From positions 157,868-221,867 of the forward strand of contig CAOSWK010000002.1 of assembly GCA_948527295.1 (NCBI GenBank): a stretch of 64,000 bases of DNA, read 5' to 3'. Source of the stretch: an uncultured Eubacteriales bacterium. Lineage in GTDB: Bacteria > Bacillota > Clostridia > Oscillospirales > Acutalibacteraceae. The position numbers were made by a program, and so were the translations under genes. A model generated the notes under the pieces. That model was not told the DNA's origin, made no database searches, and saw only the letters and a list, made by a program, of their open reading frames with translations. Shown in pieces: positions 26,309 through 34,805 of the stretch (position 1 is the stretch's first letter; every line of letters begins with the position of its first letter).

Positions 26309-26974
26309 TTGAACATATTTAGAAAAAATCGATCCGTGCCCGAAGAAAGGCCGCAGGTAGACGATGTGCTGCTGCGGTCTTTGTTATGCGGCGAAGAAAT
26401 AGACGAAAAGAAAGCGCTGAATATTCCTGCCATAGCGCAGGATCCACGGCCGATGCGTTCTGAGTGCGGCGAGAAATTTGTTGAGCAAATAAGTCCGAGA
26501 GCCTTTCAGCGGGCGATTGACAAGAATGAAGACGTCTTATGTCTCTTGAATCATGAGCCGTCAAGGGTTTTAGGCTCAACTAAGCAAGGCAACATCGAGC
26601 TTTTTGAGGACAACATCGGCCTGCGGGCTATCTGCAAAATTACGGACAGCGAAGTCATTGAAAAAGCTAAGGCGAACCGGCTTCGCGGCTGGAGTTTTGG
26701 CTTTGAGGCTGTAAAAGAGCACGAAGAGCCAATTACAGATGGCTTTAAGCGGCGGTTTGTTGATGAAATGAACCTTGCCGAGGTTTCGATAATCGATGAA
26801 CAGCGCATCCCATGCTACGTTGGAACGTCGATTGAGACAAGAGCCGATAAAACCAGCAAACTTGAATACCGTGGCGAAGACTTTAAAGCGAAAATCATCG
26901 ATAACACGCGGCAAAAACCGAATATTGATTATTCGGATTACGAAAAAATCTTAGAAAAAATCAAAGGAGAATAA
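26309..26974 (+). CDS. HK97-family prohead protease
   Basis: Serine protease (U35/S78 type) that matures the phage capsid. 221 residues from TTG after TAGAGGAGTGATAG. The catalytic histidine lies in CLLNHEPSRVLGS and the serine in RGWSFGFEAV; the FVDEMNLAEVSIID block is conserved. It is five bases ahead of the capsid gene. A portal gene, expected just upstream, is absent. Confidence 0.88.
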   Translation: MNIFRKNRSVPEERPQVDDVLLRSLLCGEEIDEKKALNIPAIAQDPRPMRSECGEKFVEQISPRAFQRAIDKNEDVLCLLNHEPSRVLGSTKQGNIELFEDNIGLRAICKITDSEVIEKAKANRLRGWSFGFEAVKEHEEPITDGFKRRFVDEMNLAEVSIIDEQRIPCYVGTSIETRADKTSKLEYRGEDFKAKIIDNTRQKPNIDYSDYEKILEKIKGE

Positions 26975-26978
26975 AACT

Positions 26979-28067
26979 ATGGAACTAAAGTATTTGACGG
27001 AAAAAAGGGCTGAAAAGCAAGACAGAATGCAGGAAATTTTGAATTTGGCAAAAAAGGAGGAACGCGCAATGAACCCTGATGAGATCAAGGCTTTTAACGA
27101 TTGCAAAACTGAGATTGATAGCACAATCAGCGCCGAGGAGGAGCTACGTAGCATGCAGCTTGACGATGAGAAGGAGGCCGCAACGCCACAAGCAGAGCCA
27201 AAGGAGAGCGTTGAAGAAAAAGAGGAGCGCGCATTTGCGAACTTTGTACGCGGCGTGAAGCTTGAAAACAGAGCAAATAACCTGGATTTAGGCAGCAACG
27301 GCGCGGTCGTTCCGCAAACCATCGCGAACAAAATCATCGAAAAGGTTAAGGATTTGTGCCCGGTTTATTCTTTATCGGAAATTTACAACGTCAAGGGCAC
27401 GCTGGTTATCCCCTACTATGGCGAGAAATCTGGCGAAGACGTGACTTGCGCCTATGCAACTGAGTTTACAGATCTAACAAGCACCGCAGGCAAGTTCACA
27501 AGTGTGAGCCTATCGAGCTTCTTGGCCGGCGCTCTGACCAAAGTCTCAAAATCGCTCATAAACAGGAGCCAGTTCGATATCACGAGTTTCGTTGTAAACA
27601 AAGTTGCAGCGTCCATCGCAGAATTCCTTGAAAAAGAATTGTTGACAGGAACTGGGACTGAGGCTTGCCAGGGCATTTTGACGGGCGCTACGAACATTGT
27701 GACAAGCGAGAACGCAACAAAAATCACAGGCGATGATTTAATCGATTTGCAGGAGTCGATCCCGGATCTTTACCAGAACGGCGCGGTTTTCATCATGAAC
27801 AAAGCCACCAGGACGGCCATCCGCAAACTTAAAGATTCCGACGGCAACTACATGTTGAACCGCGATTTGAGCTCGGCTTGGGGCTACACGCTGCTTGGCA
27901 AGCCGGTTTATACAAGCGACAACATGCCGATGGTCGCCGCAGGAAACAAGGCTGTCATTTACGGCAATATGTCGGGCTTTACAGTGAAACTTGCTAAAAA
28001 TGTTGAGCTTCAAGTTTTAAATGAACTCTACGCTGCACAGCATGCCCTGGGCGTTGTTAGCGTTTAG
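26979..28067 (+). CDS. HK97-family major capsid protein
   Basis: Main shell protein of the phage head. 362 residues: an N-terminal charged coiled-coil scaffold (delta domain, roughly residues 1-95), then the capsid fold with GAVVPQTIANKIIEKVKDL, the SFLAGALTKVSKSLINRSQFD region, and the closing VELQVLNELYAAQHALGVVSV. Frame and length are intact although connector and tail genes are gone. Confidence 0.9.
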   Translation: MELKYLTEKRAEKQDRMQEILNLAKKEERAMNPDEIKAFNDCKTEIDSTISAEEELRSMQLDDEKEAATPQAEPKESVEEKEERAFANFVRGVKLENRANNLDLGSNGAVVPQTIANKIIEKVKDLCPVYSLSEIYNVKGTLVIPYYGEKSGEDVTCAYATEFTDLTSTAGKFTSVSLSSFLAGALTKVSKSLINRSQFDITSFVVNKVAASIAEFLEKELLTGTGTEACQGILTGATNIVTSENATKITGDDLIDLQESIPDLYQNGAVFIMNKATRTAIRKLKDSDGNYMLNRDLSSAWGYTLLGKPVYTSDNMPMVAAGNKAVIYGNMSGFTVKLAKNVELQVLNELYAAQHALGVVSV

Positions 28068-28077
28068 TATAAAATAT

Positions 28078-28106
28078 TTGACTTTTAATTTTATTTATAG
28101 TATAAT
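28078..28106 (+). promoter_or_regulatory. Consensus promoter of the leader-bearing 1005-residue protein gene
   Basis: TTGACT, a 17-base spacer and TATAAT, starting just 10 bases after the capsid stop. The gene therefore has its own housekeeping-type promoter, unlike phage late genes. Confidence 0.85.
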
Positions 28107-28136
28107 ATATGCAAATTAAAAAGGAGGAGAATTTTT

Positions 28137-31100
28137 ATGGAAGATAGAAAAAAAGAAATCGAGGAATTTTATCGGCAAATACTTTCGAATCCTAAATCGA
28201 AAGAAAGAATCGAAGATAAGGCGAAGGAAATCGCAAATGAGGAAGATTTAAGACAGTTAATTTGCGAAGAAATAATGCCGCTTATGAAGAAGTTTAATGT
28301 GGACTTTTCGGCACAAGAGCTGCTCGAGTATGAGAAAGAAATGCTAAAAGAATTATCTGACGAAGATTTGGCAAATGTCAGCGGTGGCCGGGGAATTGCA
28401 ATTAAACCACTGCTCGGTCTTGGAATTATGGCTTTTTCCATGTTTGCTGGAATGGGCCTAGAATCCTTTGCAGCTAGAAATGGTAGGAAAGGAACGGGCG
28501 GAAAACCCGGTACATCACAAACAGGCAAAGGGTCATCATCAGAAAATGACGATAACGATGCTAATAATGAAGAAGAGAGCAAACCGACAACGAAAAAAAC
28601 GACAAGTAAGAAAAAAAGGCGTGTTAGAAGTCGTAAGAAAGCAAGAAAAGTACAAAAGGTTAATTCTACTTCTACTGAGGCAGAGGAAAATCTAAATGAA
28701 ACCAATGTCGACGATGATGACAACGATAATAATGAGACAACCATCAGCGTTACCGACGACAAAAACACATCAAGCACAGATAATAGCAGTGGCGATGAAA
28801 ATCAAATCTCAATGGCTACGAATAGTAATGACAATGATTATGATGATGGAGCAGAAAATAATAACATAGATGAGGACAATATAAACCAGAATAGTGATGG
28901 TAATAATGAAGAAGATAGCAAACCGACAACGGAAAAAACGACACGTAAGAAAAAAAGGCGTTTTAAACGTCGTAATAAAGCAAAAAAGGTTAATTCTACT
29001 TCTACTGAGACAGAGGAACATCTAAATGAAACCAATGTCGACGATGATGACAACGATAATAATGAGACAACCGTCAGCGTTACCGACGACAAAAACACAG
29101 CAGGCAGCGACAATAGCAGTAGCGATGAAAATCAAACCTCAATGGCTACGAAAAAAGCTATGGAAACAGCCAACAGTAATAATAACGATAATTATGATGA
29201 TGGAGAAAAAAATGACAGAATAGACTTGAACAATATAGATCCGGTATGGATTCGTATTAAGATTGACGACAATGAGACAGTATATGAATATAGTAAGAAT
29301 CATGATAAGAATTATGAACCTATGACTGAATCTAATTTTTTTGCATTTGTGAATAAATTCCAAGAAAGTGGCCTTGGCTATTTTCCTAAAAACGCTAGGT
29401 ATTTAAGCAAAGCTCTAAAGTGTCTAGTTTTGAACGAAAACCCAATGGAACAACTTTCCGCAAAACTTCTTGAAGAAATTAATGATACGCTTGAGGAAAA
29501 CCAAGATGTTTTGGAAAACCTTCCTGAGGTGGAAAAAGATAAAGTAGACAAATTTTTAAAAGATTATGAAAAATATGATAATACAGACCCAGATGAGATT
29601 GATATTGCTATTAGTGACAATGGTTTATTATTTAAATATGATGGCAAGCCTATGCCTGAATCTGAATTTTTTACATTTTCAAAAATTTACCAACGAAACA
29701 ATGTCTACAATTCTGGATGTAACAAAAGGTTTGAACTTGAACAAGCATTAAAGTTTATACTTATCAACGAGAACATAGTAGAAGATCTTGAAGGCGAAAC
29801 ATATGCTATTGGTAAGTGCTTTGACCTTGCAAGTGATCTAAAACACAACAATAGATTGTGGAATAAATTATCAAATAAAGCGAAAAACAAAGTAGACACC
29901 TTTTTAAGAAGAAAAGTCACTGATGATATTCGGCGTGAGATAGATTATAATAGCATTGACCGTTCACCAAAGTATGTAGCTTTGTCCGAAAATATGCTAT
30001 ATTTCGATAATGAGGAAAATGCATATTATTCTGATGATAATGATGTTTTTTATCCATTTTTGTATAAGAGAAATGTAAAAGATATCACGATACATGGAGA
30101 AGTATTTGATGAAGACGGAAACAAATTTTCAGTTAAGAAAATTTGTCTAGCAAATCGATTTGGTTTTAATAAAGATTTAGAAAAAGTAACAATAGCAGAA
30201 GATGCAAAAAATATTACTATATGTTCGTTACCTGAAGACTTCTACGGTCATCGGGATAATTACGCTCGACATATGGAAAATTTCAAGGAATTAATTTTTG
30301 AGGGTGGGCAAGAGAATCTAACTATAGAATCTGGAACTTTTGGATATATGAATACACTTGAGAATTTAAATTTTAATAGGGAAAGCAATTATAATACAAT
30401 AAATATAGGAGAAGGTGCTTTTGATGGTTGCTTAGAGTTAGGATCACTGGTGTTTGCAAAAAGTGTAGAGGAATTAATTTTGGGAAAAGAAGCATTTTTT
30501 GAGTGTTCTAATATGAAAAGTGTTACTTGCCCGGAAAATTGTGAAACATTTATCCTGGGAGATCGAGCGTTTGCGGCGGCCAAAAACCTTGAAGAATTTA
30601 ATGCACCTGAAAATTGTAAAAAGGCTACGATTGGACATTTTGCTTTTAAGGATCTAAGCAATCGCTGGAGCCTTTATCAAAGTCCCCTTGACACTGTGGA
30701 GCTTAATGCAGACGAATTAATTATAGATGAAAATATTGGCGTGTCATATATTTATGAGGGAAAACTCCATTCAATTGATACTAAAGATAACGATAGCAAG
30801 GCTGACAAAGAAGTTGTAAGTAATGAAAGTAAAAGTGATGACTTGAATAACAATGACGAAAAAGATGATACTGACGATAGTAAAGATGCTCAAGAGATAA
30901 AAAGCGACGTTACAAATGACAACGACGATGACGATATAGATCAGAATAATGATGCCAATAATGAAGAAGAGAGCAAACCGAAAAAAATGGCGAGTAAGAA
31001 AAAAAGGCGTGTTAACCGTCCTACGAAAACAATAAAGAAAAGAGGAAAAAAAGTTAATTCTACTAAAAGGCTAAAGAAAAGTCTGATTGAAACCAACATC

Positions 31101-31154
31101 GGCGATGATGACGACGATAATAATGAAGTAAACGTAGACGCTATCGACGACTAA
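28137..31154 (+). CDS. Large exported protein with Nif11-like double-glycine leader and BspA-type leucine-rich repeats
   Basis: 1005 residues after an AAGGAGGAG site. Residues 1-84 are a charged helical leader of Nif11 type ending ELSDEDLANVSGG, the double-glycine cleavage motif of RiPP precursors. Residues 86-115 are hydrophobic with a signal-peptidase-like end (LESFAARNG). Then come two near-identical modules (about 140-355) alternating lysine/arginine clusters (KKKRRVRSRKKARK) with Asp/Asn-rich stretches, two tandem helical repeats (about 384-590), BspA-type leucine-rich repeats (about 670-840, for example INIGEGAFDGCLELGSLVF), and a third basic/acidic module at the C-terminus. It lies where phage connector and tail genes should be. 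Export and host contact are inferred; no function is known. Confidence 0.85.
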   Translation: MEDRKKEIEEFYRQILSNPKSKERIEDKAKEIANEEDLRQLICEEIMPLMKKFNVDFSAQELLEYEKEMLKELSDEDLANVSGGRGIAIKPLLGLGIMAFSMFAGMGLESFAARNGRKGTGGKPGTSQTGKGSSSENDDNDANNEEESKPTTKKTTSKKKRRVRSRKKARKVQKVNSTSTEAEENLNETNVDDDDNDNNETTISVTDDKNTSSTDNSSGDENQISMATNSNDNDYDDGAENNNIDEDNINQNSDGNNEEDSKPTTEKTTRKKKRRFKRRNKAKKVNSTSTETEEHLNETNVDDDDNDNNETTVSVTDDKNTAGSDNSSSDENQTSMATKKAMETANSNNNDNYDDGEKNDRIDLNNIDPVWIRIKIDDNETVYEYSKNHDKNYEPMTESNFFAFVNKFQESGLGYFPKNARYLSKALKCLVLNENPMEQLSAKLLEEINDTLEENQDVLENLPEVEKDKVDKFLKDYEKYDNTDPDEIDIAISDNGLLFKYDGKPMPESEFFTFSKIYQRNNVYNSGCNKRFELEQALKFILINENIVEDLEGETYAIGKCFDLASDLKHNNRLWNKLSNKAKNKVDTFLRRKVTDDIRREIDYNSIDRSPKYVALSENMLYFDNEENAYYSDDNDVFYPFLYKRNVKDITIHGEVFDEDGNKFSVKKICLANRFGFNKDLEKVTIAEDAKNITICSLPEDFYGHRDNYARHMENFKELIFEGGQENLTIESGTFGYMNTLENLNFNRESNYNTINIGEGAFDGCLELGSLVFAKSVEELILGKEAFFECSNMKSVTCPENCETFILGDRAFAAAKNLEEFNAPENCKKATIGHFAFKDLSNRWSLYQSPLDTVELNADELIIDENIGVSYIYEGKLHSIDTKDNDSKADKEVVSNESKSDDLNNNDEKDDTDDSKDAQEIKSDVTNDNDDDDIDQNNDANNEEESKPKKMASKKKRRVNRPTKTIKKRGKKVNSTKRLKKSLIETNIGDDDDDNNEVNVDAIDD
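28562..31150 (+). repeat. Three copies of a basic/acidic module within the leader-bearing gene
   Basis: Copy a spans about 28562-28860, copy b about 28902-29210 and a more divergent, shorter copy c about 30955-31150. Each starts with AATAATGAAGAAGA and encodes EESKP...KKKRR, a lysine-rich patch, VNST, then ETN plus an Asp/Asn run. Copies a and b are close at DNA level, indicating recent duplication. Confidence 0.85.
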
Positions 31155-31238
31155 AACATATAGATTTAAGACTTGCACAATTATAAAATGTGTCTTCTTT
31201 AAATTTATAGTCAGCGCCATCCAAAGGGCTGAGCATTC

Positions 31239-31332
31239 GTCACTTTTTGCAACGAAAAAAGTAACCAAAAACGTTCAAAGGGGATTTCGGTTCCCCTTTG
31301 AAACCCCTAACCGACCAGCGCCACGCTGGACC
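31239..31332 (+). repeat. Dispersed hairpin-rich repeat, copy 2 (short form)
   Basis: About 94 bases nearly identical to the first part of copy 1 (GTCACTTTTTGCAACG to CCAGCGCCACGCTGGACCG), with the same three hairpins. The second half of the long form is missing. It sits 85 bases after the 1005-residue protein gene and directly before a tail-gene remnant. Confidence 0.85.
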
Positions 31333-31349
31333 GGACTAGAAAAAGCCAA

Positions 31350-31436
31350 AGATCAAAAGCTTTAAAAATAAGCAATCATGGCGTCATTACCGCCACACAA
31401 TACAAGGAAATTACCGGCGAAGACTTGAGCAACTAA
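31350..31436 (+). pseudogene. XkdX-type phage tail protein, C-terminal remnant
   Basis: The frame ending at 31436 reads GVITATQYKEITGEDLSN. This matches the usual C-terminus of small XkdX-family tail proteins, which run GWITAEQYxEITG. Only about 20 recognisable codons remain. It shows that a tail module was once present between capsid and lysozyme. Confidence 0.6.
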
Positions 31437-31453
31437 CCGCAATATCAGCAAGA

Positions 31454-31499
31454 ATATAGATTTGCTGCCTTTAAAAGGGCAACAAGTCTATATTTTTTT
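31454..31499 (+). terminator. Strong terminator before the lysozyme gene
   Basis: Long stem built from ATATAGATTTG and CAAGTCTATAT plus an inner TGCC/GGCA, followed by seven T residues. Confidence 0.85.
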
Positions 31500-31529
31500 G
31501 CCTTAAATAAAATCAAAGGAGCGATTTCA

Positions 31530-32357
31530 ATGTTTAAGGGAATCGATGTGAGCGCGCATCAAGGGCGAATAGACTGGGAAAAAGTCAAAAACAGTGGAAT
31601 TCAATTTGCAATTTTGCGGCTTGGAATCGGAAGTAATATGTCCTCGCAGGATGACGCGTATTTTGAATCGAATGTGCAGGGATGCGAAAGCGTCGGGCTT
31701 CCGTGGGGAGCCTACCTTTACAGTTATGCGTTAAATCTGGAAGATGCCAGAAGTGAAGTACAACACACGCTGAGGCTGTTAAACGGCAAACGGCCGGAAT
31801 ACCCGGTTTTCTTCGATATGGAGGATGCCGACGGATACAAGGCAAAGCACGGCATGACCAGTAATCAGGGCTTGGTTGACATCTGTAAAACGTTTTTGCT
31901 TGGAATTGAGGATGCCGGATATTACGCATCGCTGTATGCCGGGCTTTATTGGCTCAATAATCAGCTAAATTCCCACGAGATCGACCGTTTTGATAAATGG
32001 GTTGCTCAGTGGAACACGTCCTGCTCGTACAATAAACCCTACGGAATTTGGCAGTACACGGACAGCGGCAGGGTTGATGGCATCAACGGCAACGTCGATA
32101 TGAACATCGCATACACGAATTATCCAGAAGTCATCAAACAAAGCGGCCTAAACGGCTTTACAGCGGGCATTAACCCAGCTTCAACGCCGGAGTCAGGCCA
32201 AGGCACGCGGATTTATACCATTAAAAAAGGCGATACTCTATGGGATATTTCAAAAAAATATTTAGGCACGGGCACGAGATATCCCGAAATCATGAGCTTG
32301 AACGCTCTTAAGTCAACCACAATTTACCCCGGCCAGATTTTAAGAATACCGAACTAA
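31530..32357 (+). CDS. Phage endolysin: GH25 lysozyme with LysM domain
   Basis: Cleaves the glycan backbone of peptidoglycan to lyse the host. 275 residues: GH25 domain (about 1-200) opening GIDVSAHQGRIDWEKVKNSG with catalytic acids in FFDMEDAD, and the closing IWQYTDSGRVDGINGNVDMN; a linker; then a LysM domain (about 228-275: YTIKKGDTLWDISKKYLG). No signal peptide, so release would need the adjacent holin. CAAAGGAGCGA ribosome site. Confidence 0.93.
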   Translation: MFKGIDVSAHQGRIDWEKVKNSGIQFAILRLGIGSNMSSQDDAYFESNVQGCESVGLPWGAYLYSYALNLEDARSEVQHTLRLLNGKRPEYPVFFDMEDADGYKAKHGMTSNQGLVDICKTFLLGIEDAGYYASLYAGLYWLNNQLNSHEIDRFDKWVAQWNTSCSYNKPYGIWQYTDSGRVDGINGNVDMNIAYTNYPEVIKQSGLNGFTAGINPASTPESGQGTRIYTIKKGDTLWDISKKYLGTGTRYPEIMSLNALKSTTIYPGQILRIPN

Positions 32358-32368
32358 CGAGGTGCAAT

Positions 32369-32650
32369 ATGGAGAATAAAACTTTCGGAATCGCTGCTTT
32401 TGCGATTCTAATCGAAGGCATCATCACTTACACAAACCAATTTTTAATTCAAGAAAATTTCTGCTGGCAGATGGCTTTAAGTTTGGTTTTAGGAATCATC
32501 GTAGCGGTTGCATACAAGCTGGACTTGCCGTCGTATTTCAATTTAGAATCTGATATCCCCTACGTTGGCTGCATCCTGACCGGCATTTTGCTTTCCCGCG
32601 GCAGCAATTACCTTTTTGATCTGCTAGATAAAATCTTGAAATTACAATAG
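32369..32650 (+). CDS. Phage holin-like membrane protein
   Basis: 93 residues with about three hydrophobic helices, starting 12 bases after the endolysin and followed by a terminator. Position and topology fit a holin that lets the lysozyme reach the wall. Conserved-looking parts: TYTNQFLIQENFCWQMALS and YVGCILTGILLSRGSNYLFDL. Confidence 0.75.
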   Translation: MENKTFGIAAFAILIEGIITYTNQFLIQENFCWQMALSLVLGIIVAVAYKLDLPSYFNLESDIPYVGCILTGILLSRGSNYLFDLLDKILKLQ

Positions 32651-32668
32651 AAAAAATGACAAAAAATT

Positions 32669-32698
32669 AGCGTCTCTTTCAACAAGAGGCGCTTTTTA
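32669..32698 (+). terminator. Terminator after the lysis genes
   Basis: AGCGTCTCT / AGAGGCGCT arms with a 7-base loop, then TTTTTATTTAT. Confidence 0.88.
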
Positions 32699-32717
32699 TT
32701 TATAAAGTGTATCAATT

Positions 32718-32897
32718 TTAAGACTTTTTTCTTGGATGCATATTTTCCAAAGCATATTTGCAACATTGTAGAACAAGCAAATTGAAAGAAATTTTATTCT
32801 CTGAAGCGATTCTACTTAATTCCTCAAATAAAGCATCTGTAAATCGTATGGTTCTAGGCACATTTGCGTTTTTAAATTCATTGTCTATTTCAAACAT
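32718..32897 (-). CDS. Small ribbon-helix-helix-like regulator
   Basis: 59 residues from ATG preceded on the minus strand by AAGAGGTGCTGCC. VPRTIRFTDALFEELSRIASENKISFNLLVLQCC fits a ribbon-helix-helix DNA-binding fold (strand, helix, turn, helix). It is the third such gene in the prophage zone. Function is inferred from fold only. Confidence 0.65.
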   Translation of the reverse strand: MFEIDNEFKNANVPRTIRFTDALFEELSRIASENKISFNLLVLQCCKYALENMHPRKKS

Positions 32898-33074
32898 GGC
32901 AGCACCTCTTTAGCAACTATTTATATAATAAATTTTATTACTATAGTGATTTACAAAATATAACCATTTATGATATCATAAATTTAAGGACAAGGTGCTA
33001 TTGTGAAAATAAGTACTTGTTGCTTTACCACAAATAAAATAAACAAGAGGTTTTAAATTAAGGGTGAAAAAATT

Positions 33075-33329
33075 TTGAAATATATAAAAAATAATAAAGA
33101 ACTGGCAGAACACATGAGGTTTCTCCGAAACTGTCATGGCTTTTCGCAATGCGTAGTCGCAGAAAAGCTAAATGTTGACCGCTCAACGTACAGCTATTAC
33201 GAACTTGGTAAAACAAAACCCGATATACAGGCGCTTATAAATTTGTGCGAATTTTATGGCATCGAAATTAATGATTTAATCACAAAGGAAGGTTTGATGG
33301 AAGCACGAATTAAAATGGACAAGGACTGA
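33075..33329 (+). CDS. XRE-family helix-turn-helix protein
   Basis: 84 residues starting at TTG. HMRFLRNCHGFSQCVVAEKL then NVDRSTYSYYELGKTKPDIQAL is a standard Cro/CI-type HTH; FYGIEINDLI closes the domain. It lies between the prophage end and trpS. A weak ribosome site (AGGGTGAAAA) precedes it. Confidence 0.85.
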   Translation: MKYIKNNKELAEHMRFLRNCHGFSQCVVAEKLNVDRSTYSYYELGKTKPDIQALINLCEFYGIEINDLITKEGLMEARIKMDKD

Positions 33330-33460
33330 TAAGAATCATAAAACTAAATTTTCTCATTTTTTATAATTCTATTTTGGAATTATAGCCAAGAAAATGTGTG
33401 GTATAATTCGTATATTATGTGAATTATACACACTTTATTTTGAAGGGAGAGAAAAGTTTT

Positions 33461-34441
33461 ATGAAGCAGCGGAAAGAAAAAACGATTTTCAGCGCTATCC
33501 AGCCGACCGGGAACATAACAATAGGAAATTATTTTGGCGCCATAAAAAACTGGGTTCAGCTGCAACCCGATTTTAACTGTATTTTCTCGTTGGCCGATTT
33601 GCACGCGATAACAGTCCGAAAAGATCCAGAAGAATTCAAACAGAAAGCATTAGAGGCCTACGCATTGCTGCTGGCGTGCGAGATTAATGTGGAAAAAAGT
33701 TTGCTCTTCATACAAAGTCAAGTAAACACGCACTGCCAACTAGCATGGATGCTATCTTGTTGCACGGAGTTTGGCGAACTGGCACGGATGACGCAGTTTA
33801 AGGATAAGTCTAGCAGCCATTCAGATAATGTAAATTGCGGACTTTTTTCGTACCCGGTCTTGATGCTATCAGACATATTGCTTTATCGAGCGGACTTCGT
33901 TCCCGTGGGGCAGGACCAAAAACAGCATTTGGAGCTCACTCGCACCGTTGCAGAGCGGTTTAACTTTTTATATGGGCCGACGTTCACCGTGCCAGAGCCG
34001 TATATAAAAAGAGGAGCGAAAATAAAATCGCTTAGGGACCCAACAAAAAAGATGTCCAAGTCTGATCCGGACTTAAATTCTAGAATCGAATTATTGGACA
34101 GCCCCGATAAAATAATGAAAAAAATAAAGCGAGCGGTAACAGACCCCGAAAATCACGTTAAATACGGCGAAAACAAAGATGGAATCAATAACCTGATGAC
34201 GATTTATTCTTGCACAACCGGAAAAACACTTGATGAAATAGAAAAAGAATTCGATGGCATTGGATACGGAGAATTTAAAACGACAGTGGCAGAAGCATTA
34301 ATCGAACATTTAGCACCAATACAAAAAAATTATTCTAAAATTATAAAAGACAAAGGTTACATTAAAAATTGTTATAAAGACAGCGCAGAAGAGGCATTAA
34401 ATATATCGAACGAAACATTGAACGAAGTTAAGAAAAAATAG
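33461..34441 (+). CDS. trpS: Tryptophanyl-tRNA synthetase
   Basis: Charges tRNA-Trp. 326 residues from the ATG after GAAGGGAGAGAAA; this gives the normal opening KEKTIFSAIQPTGNITIGNYFGAI, while an upstream ATG at 33419 would cover the ribosome site. The HIGH-type motif is TIGNYFG, and the KMSKS loop is KKMSKS within DPTKKMSKSDPD. No T-box leader is visible in the short upstream region. Unusually it sits between prophage remnants and an inverted repeat copy, about 1.8 kb from the tRNA-Trp gene. Confidence 0.95.
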   Translation: MKQRKEKTIFSAIQPTGNITIGNYFGAIKNWVQLQPDFNCIFSLADLHAITVRKDPEEFKQKALEAYALLLACEINVEKSLLFIQSQVNTHCQLAWMLSCCTEFGELARMTQFKDKSSSHSDNVNCGLFSYPVLMLSDILLYRADFVPVGQDQKQHLELTRTVAERFNFLYGPTFTVPEPYIKRGAKIKSLRDPTKKMSKSDPDLNSRIELLDSPDKIMKKIKRAVTDPENHVKYGENKDGINNLMTIYSCTTGKTLDEIEKEFDGIGYGEFKTTVAEALIEHLAPIQKNYSKIIKDKGYIKNCYKDSAEEALNISNETLNEVKKK

Positions 34442-34466
34442 GTTTCATCCTTTGACATAAAATCAA

Positions 34467-34495
34467 ACCTCGGCCGAAACCGAGGTCTTTACATT
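34467..34495 (+). terminator. Terminator after trpS
   Basis: ACCTCGG / CCGAGGT arms with a 6-base loop, then CTTTACATTTTTT. Confidence 0.88.
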
Positions 34496-34506
34496 TTTTG
34501 TAAATA

Positions 34507-34734
34507 TCAGACTTTATCATCAAAATCTAATAACTTGTATGGCTGAATCTGGAAGACATCGGCAAGCGCAAACAATACTCTTAAAGATATTAGCTGGACA
34601 AAACTTGGCGTTTCCACTTGAGAAAGATATCCTGGGCTGACCTTTATTTTTTCAGCTAAATTTTCTTGAGTAAGGCCGTTTAGCTTGCGATAATATGCAA
34701 TTTTTAATCCGATCTGTATATATCGGTTTTTATG
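34507..34734 (-). pseudogene. XRE-family HTH gene, start codon lost
   Basis: The minus strand encodes RYIQIGLKIAYYRKLNGLTQ, then ENLAEKIKVSPGYLSQVETP and LRVLFALADVFQIQPYKLLDF, a clear Cro/CI-type regulator of about 70 residues. The frame is closed upstream by TGA with no start codon in it. An ATG a few codons further up is out of frame by one base. It is either a one-base indel pseudogene or uses an unusual start. Confidence 0.6.
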
Positions 34735-34805
34735 GATGTGTCATAATTATTTCTTGTAATAAATAGGTAATGGCAATTTACCAGGTTTTGCTGAATCTAT
34801 AGATC

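Noticed and set aside
18047..32900. Capsid-forming phage satellite
   Set aside because: No AlpA, primase or portal gene was found, and a tail-gene remnant (XkdX) is present, which fits a decayed full prophage better.
33330..33460. T-box leader ahead of trpS (and ahead of aspS)
   Set aside because: No T-box core sequence was seen and the leaders are too short.
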